Source: an uncultured Pelagibacteraceae bacterium (GTDB lineage: Bacteria; Pseudomonadota; Alphaproteobacteria; Pelagibacterales; Pelagibacteraceae). Taken from it: a stretch of 35,653 nt of DNA. Position numbers and translations under genes: made by a program. The notes beneath the pieces are model-generated. The model ran no database searches. It had not been told where the DNA came from and saw only the letters and a program-made list of their open reading frames with translations. Below, one piece after another: positions 16,569 through 25,255 of this stretch. The stretch lies in the NCBI GenBank assembly GCA_902537905.1, contig CACBDD010000007.1, positions 1 through 35,653 of the forward strand. The letters run 5' to 3'. How positions within the stretch are numbered: position 1 is the stretch's first letter; every line of letters starts with the position of its first letter.

Positions 16569-17062
16569 TTTTTGTTTATCTCATTCAAACGAAAGGTTGC
16601 GATTTTTTTTACTTGTTTTTTTGCTTCAAGGAATTCACTTTCTACATCACTTTGTATTCTTTGTCTAAAATTCATAAGTATTTCATGTTTATCTTTACCT
16701 TTTACGGCAATTATAAAAGGAAAATTAAACTTTTTTTTATATTCTGAATTTAATTTTTTAAATTCCTCATATTCATCATTAGAACATTGGTTTAATTTTG
16801 CAGAGGCTTGTTCTGATATAGATTCAGAGGTCATTTTTTTTGCTACAGCAAGCTCAGGATGTGCATTTAAAATCTCTAAAATTTTATTCTTTTCGTAATT
16901 TTCATAAATATCAAGCATTTTAAACACAATATCTTCAAAGTTTTTAAATGGTTTTGACTCAAAAGCTTCCACAGCAATTGATTCAGTTTTTTCAAAAACA
17001 TTACCAAATACAGACAAAAAATCAGACTTGTTTAGATCGTTAATGTTATCTATTGTTCTCAT
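16565..17062 (-). CDS. uraD: OHCU decarboxylase
   Basis: Converts 2-oxo-4-hydroxy-4-carboxy-5-ureidoimidazoline to S-allantoin, the third step after urate oxidation. The 165-residue protein shows DINDLNKSDFLSVFGNVFEKT and the conserved LNAHPELA with the catalytic-region histidine. The segments SEQASAKLNQCSNDEYEEFKKLNSEYKKKFNFPFIIAVKGK and then RIQSDVESEFLEAKKQVKKIATFRL follow. It opens the minus-strand operon, with its start 47 bp from the divergent uraH. uraH encodes the enzyme that makes its substrate, so the divergent promoter pair would switch both on together. Confidence 0.95.
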   Translation of the reverse strand: MRTIDNINDLNKSDFLSVFGNVFEKTESIAVEAFESKPFKNFEDIVFKMLDIYENYEKNKILEILNAHPELAVAKKMTSESISEQASAKLNQCSNDEYEEFKKLNSEYKKKFNFPFIIAVKGKDKHEILMNFRQRIQSDVESEFLEAKKQVKKIATFRLNEINKK

Positions 17063-17064
17063 AT

Positions 17065-17084
17065 AACTTTAAATAATTTAAGTT
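17065..17084. promoter_or_regulatory. Imperfect inverted repeat in the uraD-uraH divergent promoter gap
   Basis: The 47-bp gap must hold promoters for both catabolic operons. It contains a 20-bp inverted repeat with arms AACTT and AAGTT and 8 of 10 paired positions. The spacing suits a small dimeric repressor, but the whole gap is nearly pure A/T, so chance is a serious alternative. The motif AACTTTAAA recurs at 28479 in the other divergent gap of the island. Confidence 0.3.
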
Positions 17085-17109
17085 TGAAATTAAATGATAC
17101 TATAATTTT

Positions 17110-17460
17110 ATGACAAAGCTAACAACTCATGTTTTAGATGTATATTCTGGTAAACCTGGCAAAGGTATTTTGGTTGACCTGTTTTATATTAATAACTCAG
17201 AACGAAAAAAATTAACATCAATAAAACTCAATGACGACGGTAGAGCCAATTCCCCATTAGCAGAGGGAGATGTTTTTATTAAGGGTAAATACGAATTAGT
17301 TTTTCATATTGGTGATTATTTTAAAAATACATCTTCAGCTAGCGATGTACCATTCTTGGACGACGTTGTTATCAGATTTGGTATTTCAGATCCTTCACAG
17401 CATTATCATGTTCCTTTACTTGTCTCACCTTGGAGTTATTCTACTTATAGAGGTAGTTAA
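17110..17460 (+). CDS. uraH: 5-hydroxyisourate hydrolase (transthyretin-like)
   Basis: Hydrolyses 5-hydroxyisourate, the unstable product of urate oxidase, to OHCU. The 116 residues carry the family signature: LTTHVLDVYSGKPGKGILVDLF with the active-site histidine, GRANSPLAEGD, VIRFGISDPSQHYHVPLLVSPWSYSTY and the closing YRGS tetrapeptide. There is no signal peptide, so it acts in the cytosol. It is the first gene of the plus-strand operon. Its stop abuts the GTG of xdhA with no gap. Confidence 0.97.
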   Translation: MTKLTTHVLDVYSGKPGKGILVDLFYINNSERKKLTSIKLNDDGRANSPLAEGDVFIKGKYELVFHIGDYFKNTSSASDVPFLDDVVIRFGISDPSQHYHVPLLVSPWSYSTYRGS

Positions 17461-18897
17461 GTGATATCAAGTTCTGTTAAATTTTTGTTAAATGATAAGC
17501 TTAAAGAAATTAAAAATCCTGATCCAAATCAAACATTACTTAGTTATATTAGAACTGAATTAAAAAAGACTGGAACTAAAGAAGGATGTTCAGAGGGTGG
17601 TTGTGGTGCATGCACAATTGTTTTAGGTGAATTAGTCGACAATAAAATTGAATATAAAGCAATTAATTCTTGTATTTCATTTGTGCCATCATTGAATGGT
17701 AAGCAACTTATAATTGTTGAAGATTTGGTTTCTCAAAATGGAAAACTTCACCCAGTGCAAGATGCGATGGTAAAATTTCATGGTTCCCAATGCGGTTTCT
17801 GTACCCCAGGATTTGTTATGTCTTTATTTTCAATGTTTAAAAATAATAAAAGTCTTAACAATGAATTAATAACAGACTCTATATCAGGTAACTTATGTCG
17901 TTGTACTGGTTATAGACCTATAATTGATGCTGCCAAAAGTTTAAATAAGATAAATAAGAATGATCAATTTTCTAAAAATAAAAATAAAGTTATTCAGCAA
18001 TTAAAAAAAATTAAAACCAAAAATGTTTATATTAAAAAAGATGATAAAATTTATTTTTCACCAAAAAATATCAAAGATTTAAAAAACATAATTAAAAAAC
18101 ATTCTAATTTTAGTTTTCTTGCCGGTGGAACGGACTTATCTTTAAAAGTTACAAAAGAAAGAAAAGAAATTCCATTTATAATTGATTTAAAAGAAATTAA
18201 CGAATTAGATTTTATAAAGGTAAGTAAAAATTATTTAGAAGTTGGTTCCGCTACACCATTAATAAAATTTGAAAAAGAAATTAAAAAATACTATCCAGAT
18301 TTTTATTTGGTTTTAAAGAGATACGGCTCTGTTCAAATTCGAAATGTTGGAACTATAGGCGGCAATATTGCAACAGCATCTCCAATTGGTGACTCATTAC
18401 CAATTCTATTATCTTTGAATGCAGAGGTTTTAATTCAAAGTTTTAATAAAAGAAAAGTTTTACCTTTAAATAATTTTTTCCTTGATTACAGAAAAACTAA
18501 ATTAAAAAAGAATGAATTTATTCACTCAATAAAAATACCGCTTTTTAAGAAAAATATTTTTAAGGCATTTAAGATCTCAAAAAGATTTGATGATGATATT
18601 TCATCTGTTTGTGGATCTTTTAATTTTGAAATTAACAACAATAAAATTAAAGAGGTTTATATTGCATATGGAGGCATGGCTGCTGTACCAAAAAGAGCTA
18701 AGGCATGCGAAAAAATTCTTAAAAACAAGCCTCTTACCATCAATACTTTTGATCTAGCAAAAAATTATTTAGAAAAAGATTTAAGTCCTATTGGAGACAT
18801 GAGAGCTAGCAAAGAATACAGACTCGAGATTGCAAAAAATTTATTGATGAAATGTTTTGTAGAAATAAATTCTAAAAAGTTATCAAGAGTAAATTAA
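17461..18897 (+). CDS. xdhA: Xanthine dehydrogenase small subunit (2Fe-2S and FAD)
   Basis: Electron-transfer subunit of 478 residues. The N-terminal ferredoxin domain has GCSEGGCGAC (Cys43, Cys48, Cys51). The second cluster domain shows CGFCTPGFVMS and CRCTGYRPI. The FAD-binding domain follows with FLAGGTDLSLKV, IRNVGTIGGNIATASPIGDSLPILL and a C-terminal CO-dehydrogenase flavoprotein domain (AYGGMAAVPKRA). It starts with GTG immediately after the uraH stop, and xdhB follows with no gap. The arrangement, together with XdhB and XdhC, indicates a standard bacterial XdhAB enzyme oxidising hypoxanthine and xanthine with NAD. Confidence 0.96.
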   Translation: MISSSVKFLLNDKLKEIKNPDPNQTLLSYIRTELKKTGTKEGCSEGGCGACTIVLGELVDNKIEYKAINSCISFVPSLNGKQLIIVEDLVSQNGKLHPVQDAMVKFHGSQCGFCTPGFVMSLFSMFKNNKSLNNELITDSISGNLCRCTGYRPIIDAAKSLNKINKNDQFSKNKNKVIQQLKKIKTKNVYIKKDDKIYFSPKNIKDLKNIIKKHSNFSFLAGGTDLSLKVTKERKEIPFIIDLKEINELDFIKVSKNYLEVGSATPLIKFEKEIKKYYPDFYLVLKRYGSVQIRNVGTIGGNIATASPIGDSLPILLSLNAEVLIQSFNKRKVLPLNNFFLDYRKTKLKKNEFIHSIKIPLFKKNIFKAFKISKRFDDDISSVCGSFNFEINNNKIKEVYIAYGGMAAVPKRAKACEKILKNKPLTINTFDLAKNYLEKDLSPIGDMRASKEYRLEIAKNLLMKCFVEINSKKLSRVN

Positions 18898-21201
18898 ATG
18901 AGTAAAGAGAACTACATTGAGGAAATAAGACCACATGATAGTGCCTATAAGCATGTGAGTGGATATGCTGAGTACACTGATGATATTAATGAACCAAACA
19001 ATACAATTTATGGCGCTATTGGTTTAAGTAAAAAAGCTCATGCAATAATCAAAAATATAGACTTAACTGAAGTAAAAAAGAGTGAAGGAGTGGTATCAGT
19101 AGTTACCCAAAGTGATATCCCTGGTAGAAATGATGTGGGTCCAGTTTTTGAAGGTGATCCAATTTTTCCTAAAAAAAAAGTAGAGTTTTTTGGTCAGCCA
19201 TTATTTGCTGTGGCTGCTACAACTACAGAACTTGCTAGAAAAGCAGTATTGAAAGCCAAAATCACCTATAAAGATTTAAAACCAGTTATCACGATAAAAG
19301 AAGCTTTAAATAAGAAGCAATTTTTATTTAAACCTAGAAAAGTTAAAAAAGGTAACCCTTCTAAAAAAATAACAAATTCAAAAAACAATTTAAAAGGTAA
19401 TTTTACAACTGGAAGCCAAGAGCATTTTTATTTGGAGGGCCAGGCAGCTTTTGTTGTTCCTAAAGAAGATGATAATTTTTTAGTTTATAGTTCGACGCAA
19501 CATCCATCAGAAACACAACAACTAATTGCAAAAATGTTTAATCAAAAAAGTAATTCAATAAATGTTGAGGTTAGAAGAATTGGAGGTGGGTTTGGAGGAA
19601 AGGAAACAAATTTCATGACAGCATGTATTTGTGCGTTATTGGCAAAAAAATCAGGGCAACCAGTTAAATTAAGATTAGATAGAGATGATGATATAATTTT
19701 AACTGGAAAGCGACATGAATTTTTATCTGAATATGAAGTTGGTTTTAATGATGAAGGTATCATTGAAGGATTAAAAATAAATTTATCTTCTAATTGTGGA
19801 ATGTCACCTGATTTATCAGCAGCAATAAACGAGAGAGCTTTGCTTCATGTGGACAATGCATATTATATTTCAGATATCGAGATAATAAATAATTTATGTA
19901 AAACAAATATTCCAACCTCAACTGCATTTAGAGGCTTTGGTGGAAATCAAGGGATGATGGCTATAGAAAATATTATAGATAATATCGCAAGGTATTTAAT
20001 AAAAGATCCTATAGAAGTTAGAAAGAAAAATTTTTATCAAAAAGACAAAAGAAATGTAACACATTATGGAATGACTGTTGAAGATAATGTTATTAATGAA
20101 ATATTTAAAAAATTAGAAAGTAAATCTAATTACAAGAAAAGATATTCAGACATAAGAAAATTTAACGAAAAAAATAAATTTAAAAAGAAGGGTATAGCCA
20201 TTACACCTTTAAAATTTGGTATTTCATTTACTACAATTCATTTAAATCAAGCTGGAGCCTTAGTTCATATTTACACAGATGGAAGTGTTCATTTAAATCA
20301 TGGAGGAATTGAAATGGGTCAGGGGACCCATACAAAGATAGCTCAATTAGTGGCAAATTCTCTAGGATTACCATATAATTTAGTTCATATTTCATCAACA
20401 AACACAGCTAAGGTACCAAATACTTCAGCTAGCGCCGCTTCATCAACTACAGACCTTAACGGAGCCGCAGCATTAAATGCAGTAGCAAAAATAAAATTAA
20501 ATTTAGAAAAATTTATTAAGAAAAAATATAAAATCTATAATCAAGAGGCAGTCTATAAAGATCAATTTATAATATTTGGAAACAGACAATTTGAATTTAA
20601 AAGCATAATTCAAGAAGCATATTTAAATAGAATTTCTCTTTCATCATCTGGCTTCTATTCAACACCTAAAATTAATTTTGATAAAAAAAAATTTAGAGGA
20701 AGACCTTTTTATTACTTTTGTTATGGAGCAGCTGTTTCAGAAGTAACTGTAGATACATTGACGGGTGAAAATATACTGGAAAGAGTAGATATTTTACATG
20801 ATGCTGGTAAACCAATAAATCCAGCGCTAGAACTGGGCCAGATAGAGGGTGGTTTTGTGCAAGGACAAGGATGGTTAACAATAGAGGAATTGAAGTGGAA
20901 ATCAGACGGGCAGATTACAACTTTTTCTCCATCGACTTACAAAATACCTGCAGTAAGTGACATTCCAAAAAAATTCAATGTAGAAATTTTTAAGGAAGGA
21001 TTAAATAAAGAAAAAGTCGTTAATAAAGCAAAAACAACTGGTGAACCTCCTTTGATGCTAGCCATGAGTGTTTTTTATGCAATTAAAGATGCAGTTGCTT
21101 CAGTTGGAAATTATCAGTTTGCGCCAGAACTTAATGCACCAGCAACACCTGAAAGAATTTTAATGAGCATTAACAAAATTAAAAATAAAATAGAAAATTA
21201 A
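18898..21201 (+). CDS. xdhB: Xanthine dehydrogenase molybdenum-binding subunit
   Basis: Catalytic subunit of 767 residues. Visible cofactor and active-site motifs are GSQEHFYLEGQAAF, RRIGGGFGGKE, TAFRGFGGNQGMMAIENI (substrate-region Arg) and HGGIEMGQGTHTKIAQLVA (Glu in the position used by xanthine dehydrogenases). The PNTSASAASSTTDLNG and GEPPLMLAMSVFYAIKDA motifs follow, the latter with the catalytic Glu. The active-site glutamates and arginine match true xanthine dehydrogenase rather than aldehyde or CO dehydrogenase. It needs sulfurated molybdopterin, which explains the XdhC pair nearby. The guanine deaminase start lies 1 bp after its stop. Confidence 0.96.
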   Translation: MSKENYIEEIRPHDSAYKHVSGYAEYTDDINEPNNTIYGAIGLSKKAHAIIKNIDLTEVKKSEGVVSVVTQSDIPGRNDVGPVFEGDPIFPKKKVEFFGQPLFAVAATTTELARKAVLKAKITYKDLKPVITIKEALNKKQFLFKPRKVKKGNPSKKITNSKNNLKGNFTTGSQEHFYLEGQAAFVVPKEDDNFLVYSSTQHPSETQQLIAKMFNQKSNSINVEVRRIGGGFGGKETNFMTACICALLAKKSGQPVKLRLDRDDDIILTGKRHEFLSEYEVGFNDEGIIEGLKINLSSNCGMSPDLSAAINERALLHVDNAYYISDIEIINNLCKTNIPTSTAFRGFGGNQGMMAIENIIDNIARYLIKDPIEVRKKNFYQKDKRNVTHYGMTVEDNVINEIFKKLESKSNYKKRYSDIRKFNEKNKFKKKGIAITPLKFGISFTTIHLNQAGALVHIYTDGSVHLNHGGIEMGQGTHTKIAQLVANSLGLPYNLVHISSTNTAKVPNTSASAASSTTDLNGAAALNAVAKIKLNLEKFIKKKYKIYNQEAVYKDQFIIFGNRQFEFKSIIQEAYLNRISLSSSGFYSTPKINFDKKKFRGRPFYYFCYGAAVSEVTVDTLTGENILERVDILHDAGKPINPALELGQIEGGFVQGQGWLTIEELKWKSDGQITTFSPSTYKIPAVSDIPKKFNVEIFKEGLNKEKVVNKAKTTGEPPLMLAMSVFYAIKDAVASVGNYQFAPELNAPATPERILMSINKIKNKIEN

Positions 21202-21202
21202 A

Positions 21203-21673
21203 ATGGAAGATAAGAAAAAATTTATGGCAAAAGCAATTGAACTTTCAATAAATAGTGCAAATACTATTGGTGGTCCATTTGGAAGTGTTATAGTTAAGGA
21301 TAATAAGATTATTGCAGAGGGTTCAAATAAAGTTACTTCTTCAAATGATCCAACTGCTCATGGAGAAATAGTAGCAATTCGAAAAGCCTGTAAAAACTTA
21401 AATACTTTTGATCTTTCTGGATGTGAGATTTATACATCTTGCGAACCTTGCCCGATGTGCCTTTCAGCAATTTATTGGTCAAGATTAGATAAAATATATT
21501 ATGCAAACACCAGAGAAGATGCAAAAAATATAGATTTTGATGACTCCTTTATTTATTCAGAAATTCCAAAAAAAATTGATGATAGGAAAATTAAAATGGT
21601 GCAAATGCTTAGAGATGAAGCTTTAAAAGCATTTGAAATTTGGGATAAAAAAGTAGATAAAATAAAATACTGA
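21203..21673 (+). CDS. guaD: Guanine deaminase (GuaD, cytidine-deaminase fold)
   Basis: Deaminates guanine to xanthine and ammonia, feeding xanthine dehydrogenase. The 156 residues closely follow the Bacillus-type GuaD pattern: NTIGGPFGSVIVKDNKIIAEG, SNDPTAHGEIVAIRKAC with zinc ligand His53 and catalytic Glu55, and CEPCPMCLSAIYWSR with zinc ligands Cys83 and Cys86. The downstream DFDDSFIYSEI is characteristic of GuaD rather than TadA or cytosine deaminase. It sits between xdhB and puuD, with its stop overlapping the puuD start. Confidence 0.93.
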   Translation: MEDKKKFMAKAIELSINSANTIGGPFGSVIVKDNKIIAEGSNKVTSSNDPTAHGEIVAIRKACKNLNTFDLSGCEIYTSCEPCPMCLSAIYWSRLDKIYYANTREDAKNIDFDDSFIYSEIPKKIDDRKIKMVQMLRDEALKAFEIWDKKVDKIKY

Positions 21674-22581
21674 TGGAATTTTTACCTTATACAATAAAAT
21701 GGTTAGAAGTTATTCTAAGATGGGGCCATGTATTATTTGCAATTTTATGGGTAGGTAATAGTTTTTTATTTAATTATTTAGATAATAATTTAAATAAAAA
21801 TATAACAAGTGATGATGTCGATGGTGAAGGATATCTCATGCATTCTGGTTTTTTTTATAAACTTTCAAGGTTAAAAACATCTCCTCCACAAGATTATTTA
21901 AATAGATTAGTAATCTTCAAATGGCAAAGTTACTTAACTTTTGTAACTGGAATGTTGCTATTAGTTGTAATTTACTATTATAACGCTGGCGTATTAATGG
22001 TTGATAAGCGTGTTCTGTTAATGCCTCCTAGTTATGCTATTATTATCTCGCTTTTATCATTGATTGTCGCTTGGTTCATTTATGATCTTTTATGTAAATC
22101 AAAATTAATTGAGAATAATATTTTATTTATATCCACAGGAATAATTTTGTTAACGCTAGTATCTTTTGGTCTTACAAAATTATTTGGACCTAAATTTGCA
22201 ATTTTGAGTGTTGGATTAATCATTGGTACCAATATGTTTGGTAATGTTTTTACAGTAATTATACCTAATCAAATGAACATAATTAGTAGTAGTGAAAGAG
22301 GCGAAAAATTTGACATGAGTTTATCTTTAGCAGCTAAACAACGGTCAATTCACAATAATTATTCAACTTTTTTAGTTTTGTTTATAATGCTTTCCGGGCA
22401 TTCTAGCTTTTTAGTTTATCACCAATACAACTGGTTAATATTATGTGCGATTGCAATTATTTCTGGTGTAGCTAGACATTATTTTAATTTAAGAGGAAGA
22501 AACATTCATAGGTTGTATATTTTAATTTCTTCAATAATAGCACTTATCGTTCTTGCAGTTTTAGTTTTATTATTTAAATAA
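21673..22581 (+). CDS. puuD: PuuD-type membrane urate oxidase, without the C-terminal cytochrome c domain
   Basis: Integral membrane urate hydroxylase family. The 302 residues hold about eight transmembrane segments. The family motifs are IKWLEVILRWGHVLFAILWVGNSF at the start, GGF-type HSGFFYKL, FKWQSYLTFVTGM, IGTNMFGNVFTVIIPNQMNII, AKQRSIHNNYSTFLVLFIMLSGH and ARHYFNLRG. Characterised PuuD proteins of about 400 residues continue into a C-terminal cytochrome c domain that carries electrons away. Here the protein stops right after the last helix and has no CxxCH. The missing function could be supplied by the separate cytochrome at 13866. It overlaps guaD by 1 bp and is followed by the Gpt-like gene after 16 bp. 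Confidence 0.92.
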   Translation: MEFLPYTIKWLEVILRWGHVLFAILWVGNSFLFNYLDNNLNKNITSDDVDGEGYLMHSGFFYKLSRLKTSPPQDYLNRLVIFKWQSYLTFVTGMLLLVVIYYYNAGVLMVDKRVLLMPPSYAIIISLLSLIVAWFIYDLLCKSKLIENNILFISTGIILLTLVSFGLTKLFGPKFAILSVGLIIGTNMFGNVFTVIIPNQMNIISSSERGEKFDMSLSLAAKQRSIHNNYSTFLVLFIMLSGHSSFLVYHQYNWLILCAIAIISGVARHYFNLRGRNIHRLYILISSIIALIVLAVLVLLFK

Positions 22582-22597
22582 CTATATATAAAAAATT

Positions 22598-23122
22598 ATG
22601 TCTGAAAAAATGATTGTCAGCTGGGACGAGTACAACAAAACTGTTGAGAAACTAGCAATCCAAATTGATGAAAGTGGATATAAACCAACAATACTAGTTG
22701 GCATAATGCGTGGAGCGGCGCCGATGATAGATGTTTTGAGTAGAATTTTTAAATTAAAATGTGCTTATCTTGCAGTTGAATCTTACAGTGGTAAGGGAGT
22801 AGAGGATGAGCAGGGTGATATTGTTTTTTCAAGAGAAATGAGTTCGATAGCACCTAATATGGGTGGAAAAATACTTTTGTGTGATGATTTATCTGACACA
22901 GGAATTACTTTTAACAAAAGTATAGATTGGTTAAAAAAATATGAACCTATTAAAGATAAAATAGAAGACATTAAAACTGCAACATTATTTAAAAAAAAGA
23001 AATCAACATTCGAGCCAGACTTTTGTGCAAATAAACTTCCAGATAATCCTTGGATAGTACAGCCCTTTGAAATTTATGAAGAATTAAGGATTGAGGAAAT
23101 CAAAAAAAAACATCAGATATAA
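22598..23122 (+). CDS. gpt: Purine phosphoribosyltransferase, Gpt-like (xanthine/guanine)
   Basis: A type I phosphoribosyltransferase of 174 residues. The PRPP motif ILLCDDLSDTG and the early ILVGIMRGAAPM loop are present. The N-terminus MSEKMIVSWDEY and the late PWIVQPFE resemble E. coli xanthine-guanine phosphoribosyltransferase. The product would convert xanthine or guanine to XMP or GMP, competing with oxidation for the same base. It is the last gene of the plus-strand operon, and a strong hairpin follows 2 bp after its stop. Base specificity is inferred; hypoxanthine use is also possible. Confidence 0.8.
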   Translation: MSEKMIVSWDEYNKTVEKLAIQIDESGYKPTILVGIMRGAAPMIDVLSRIFKLKCAYLAVESYSGKGVEDEQGDIVFSREMSSIAPNMGGKILLCDDLSDTGITFNKSIDWLKKYEPIKDKIEDIKTATLFKKKKSTFEPDFCANKLPDNPWIVQPFEIYEELRIEEIKKKHQI

Positions 23123-23124
23123 AA

Positions 23125-23152
23125 AAAAGGCCAGTTAAAAAACCGGCCTTTT
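23125..23152. terminator. Bidirectional intrinsic terminator
   Basis: An 8-bp stem, AAAAGGCC with GGCCTTTT, encloses a 12-nt loop; A and T runs on both flanks give a U-tract in either direction. It sits between the convergent gpt-like gene (+) and the BMP-family binding-protein gene (-), so it can end both transcripts. It is one of the few GC-containing hairpins in the window. Confidence 0.88.
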
Positions 23153-23174
23153 AAATTTTTTAAATGAAAACTTA

Positions 23175-24245
23175 TTACTTAGGTATATCTCCTTCAACAC
23201 CTTTAACGTAAGTCATCATTCCTGCAAGCATTCCATCATCTGCAGTTTTTCCTTCGGCAACCATTAAATTACCTTTCTGGTCATAAATTGGTCCTGTGAA
23301 AGAATGAACTTTACCAGATGCTAAATCTGCCTGAAGTTTTTTAACTTTTGATCTTAGGTCAGCTGGCATTTGTGAATCTAAATCTGATATCACAACCATA
23401 CCATCTCCAATACCATGCCAAGTATCTTTTTGGTTCCATGTACCGTTCGCAACAGCTTTAACTCTGTCTACATAGTATGGCCCCCAATTGTTTTCAACTG
23501 AAGTCAATACAGCTTTAGGAGCGAACTTGTCCATATCACTTGCTTGTCCAAAAGCATATACTCCAGCTTTTTCAGCCATTTGAACAATAGCAGTACTATC
23601 TGTATGTTGAGCAATTACATCAGCACCTTGATCGATTAAAGCTTTTGCTGCCTCTGCTTCTTTACCTGGATCGTACCAAGTGAAAGCCCAAACAATTTTA
23701 GTTTTAATATTTGGGTTAACTTTTTGAGCTGCTAAAGTAAATGAATTGATACCCCTGATAACTTCAGGAATTGGAAAAGATGCAACATAACCGATAACAT
23801 TTGATTTTGTCATAGTTCCAGCAATTGTTCCTAAGATAGTTCTACCTTCGTAGAATCTAGCTGCGTATGTTGAAACATTTGGATGTTCTCTTTTGTATCC
23901 AGTAGCATGTTCAAATTTTACATTTGGAAACTCCTTTGCAACTTTGTTAGTTGGATTCATGTATCCAAAACTAGTTGTAAAGATAACATCATGACCAGAA
24001 TTAGCTAATTGTCTAAGAACCCTCTCAGCATCGGCACTTTCTGGAACACCTTCTACGTAAGTTGTTTTAAATCCGGCAGCTTCAACAGCTTTTCTACCTA
24101 CATCATGCTGATATGTCCATCCATGGTCACCAGTTGGACCAATATAAACAAATGCTGCTTTAACATCTTTTGCAACTGCAGCCACAGTTAATGTAAATAA
24201 TAAAACTAAAGAAGAGACGAAAGAACGAATTAAAAATTTATGCAT
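23175..24245 (-). CDS. BMP-family periplasmic binding protein of a purine/nucleoside ABC transporter
   Basis: Solute-binding protein of 356 residues. The signal peptide ends at AAVA before KDVKAAFVYIGPTGDHGWTYQHDVGR, the BMP/PnrA-type opening. It is a soluble periplasmic protein, not a lipoprotein, since no lipobox cysteine is present. ADAERVLRQLANSGHDVIFTTSFGYM, ARFYEGRTILGTIAGTMTKSNVIGYVASFPIPEVIRGINSF and DVIAQHTDSTAIVQMAE are family features. The gene is richer in GC and in common codons than its neighbours, as expected for an abundant protein. It is separated from the permease gene upstream by 77 bp and has a GGGGA ribosome site. It may therefore have its own promoter as well as operon read-through. 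Confidence 0.94.
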   Translation of the reverse strand: MHKFLIRSFVSSLVLLFTLTVAAVAKDVKAAFVYIGPTGDHGWTYQHDVGRKAVEAAGFKTTYVEGVPESADAERVLRQLANSGHDVIFTTSFGYMNPTNKVAKEFPNVKFEHATGYKREHPNVSTYAARFYEGRTILGTIAGTMTKSNVIGYVASFPIPEVIRGINSFTLAAQKVNPNIKTKIVWAFTWYDPGKEAEAAKALIDQGADVIAQHTDSTAIVQMAEKAGVYAFGQASDMDKFAPKAVLTSVENNWGPYYVDRVKAVANGTWNQKDTWHGIGDGMVVISDLDSQMPADLRSKVKKLQADLASGKVHSFTGPIYDQKGNLMVAEGKTADDGMLAGMMTYVKGVEGDIPK

Positions 24246-24322
24246 AAGTTTATTTCCCCTTTTGATTTTTTAATTATTTAAATTTAAATTAAAATATCTA
24301 AAAAAAAATGATTATTTTTAAA

Positions 24323-25255
24323 TTAATTGTCTTTATGAAAAGATTTCCCCAAAGAACTTGGAGTACTTAGTCTTATTTTTCTACTATCACGAGAAATTAC
24401 AACTAAAACTATTATTGTAACTATGTAAGGTAGAGCTGTTAAAAATTGTACAGGAATTCTTACTCCGATTGCTTGCATATGAAATTGAATAATTGTCAAT
24501 CCTCCAAAAATCATTGCTCCAATTAAAATTTTAATTGGGTTCCATGTCGAGAAAACCACAAGAGCTAATGCAATCCAGCCCCTACCGCCTGTCATATTTT
24601 CAATCCACTGTGGAGTATAAATCATTGATAAATATGCTCCAGCAAGTCCACTCATTGCGCCTCCGTAAAGAATACAAGCGTAACGAACTAACCTAACATT
24701 TATTCCCTGATTAGATGCGGACTCAGGTGAGTCTCCCACAGCTCTTACTATTAATCCTATTTTTGTTTTTTTTAAAAAATAGTTAGTCATGAAAGGTAGA
24801 GCAAAAGCAAAATAAAAAACAATTGAATGTCCAAACAATATTGGACTTATAAGCGGTATTGTATCTTTTAAACTTTCAAATAAAACAGGAAATTCTTTTC
24901 CAGGAATTCCTACAAAATTTTTTCCTATCATCGCTGATATGCCAATTCCAAATATTGTAAGCGCTAAACCGGTAGCAACATGATTTGTAATTAATGTTTG
25001 AGTAAGGAATGCAAAAATAGTTGAAATTAAAACTCCAGCTAACATTGCACCAAAAACTGCAACTATCAAACTTCCTGTAACAGTCATTAATGCAAAACCT
25101 GAAATAGCACCAATAATCATCATTCCTTCAACACCAAGGTTTAAGACACCAGACCTTTCTGTAATCAGTTCGCCACAAGAAGCTAAAATCAAAGGAACAG
25201 CAGAAGCCATGATTGATGCAATTATCAGTCCAACAAAATTTATATCGATGATCAT
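24323..25255 (-). CDS. ABC transporter permease, BMP/CUT2 type, second subunit
   Basis: A 310-residue inner-membrane permease. The segment PLILASCGELITERSGVLNLGVEGMMIIGAISGF is diagnostic of permeases paired with BMP-family binding proteins (nucleoside transporters such as YufQ/NupQ). ALVVFSTWNPIKILIGAMIFGG near the C-terminus is the coupling-loop region. About eight or more hydrophobic helices are visible. It overlaps the partner permease by 4 bp. Substrate is inferred as a purine base or nucleoside from the catabolic context. Confidence 0.93.
   Translation of the reverse strand: MIIDINFVGLIIASIMASAVPLILASCGELITERSGVLNLGVEGMMIIGAISGFALMTVTGSLIVAVFGAMLAGVLISTIFAFLTQTLITNHVATGLALTIFGIGISAMIGKNFVGIPGKEFPVLFESLKDTIPLISPILFGHSIVFYFAFALPFMTNYFLKKTKIGLIVRAVGDSPESASNQGINVRLVRYACILYGGAMSGLAGAYLSMIYTPQWIENMTGGRGWIALALVVFSTWNPIKILIGAMIFGGLTIIQFHMQAIGVRIPVQFLTALPYIVTIIVLVVISRDSRKIRLSTPSSLGKSFHKDN

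Noticed and set aside
24246..24322. Short palindromic A/T stretches before the binding-protein gene, considered as an operator or attenuator.
   Set aside because: All are A/T-only, short and overlapping in several registers; nothing separates them from background.
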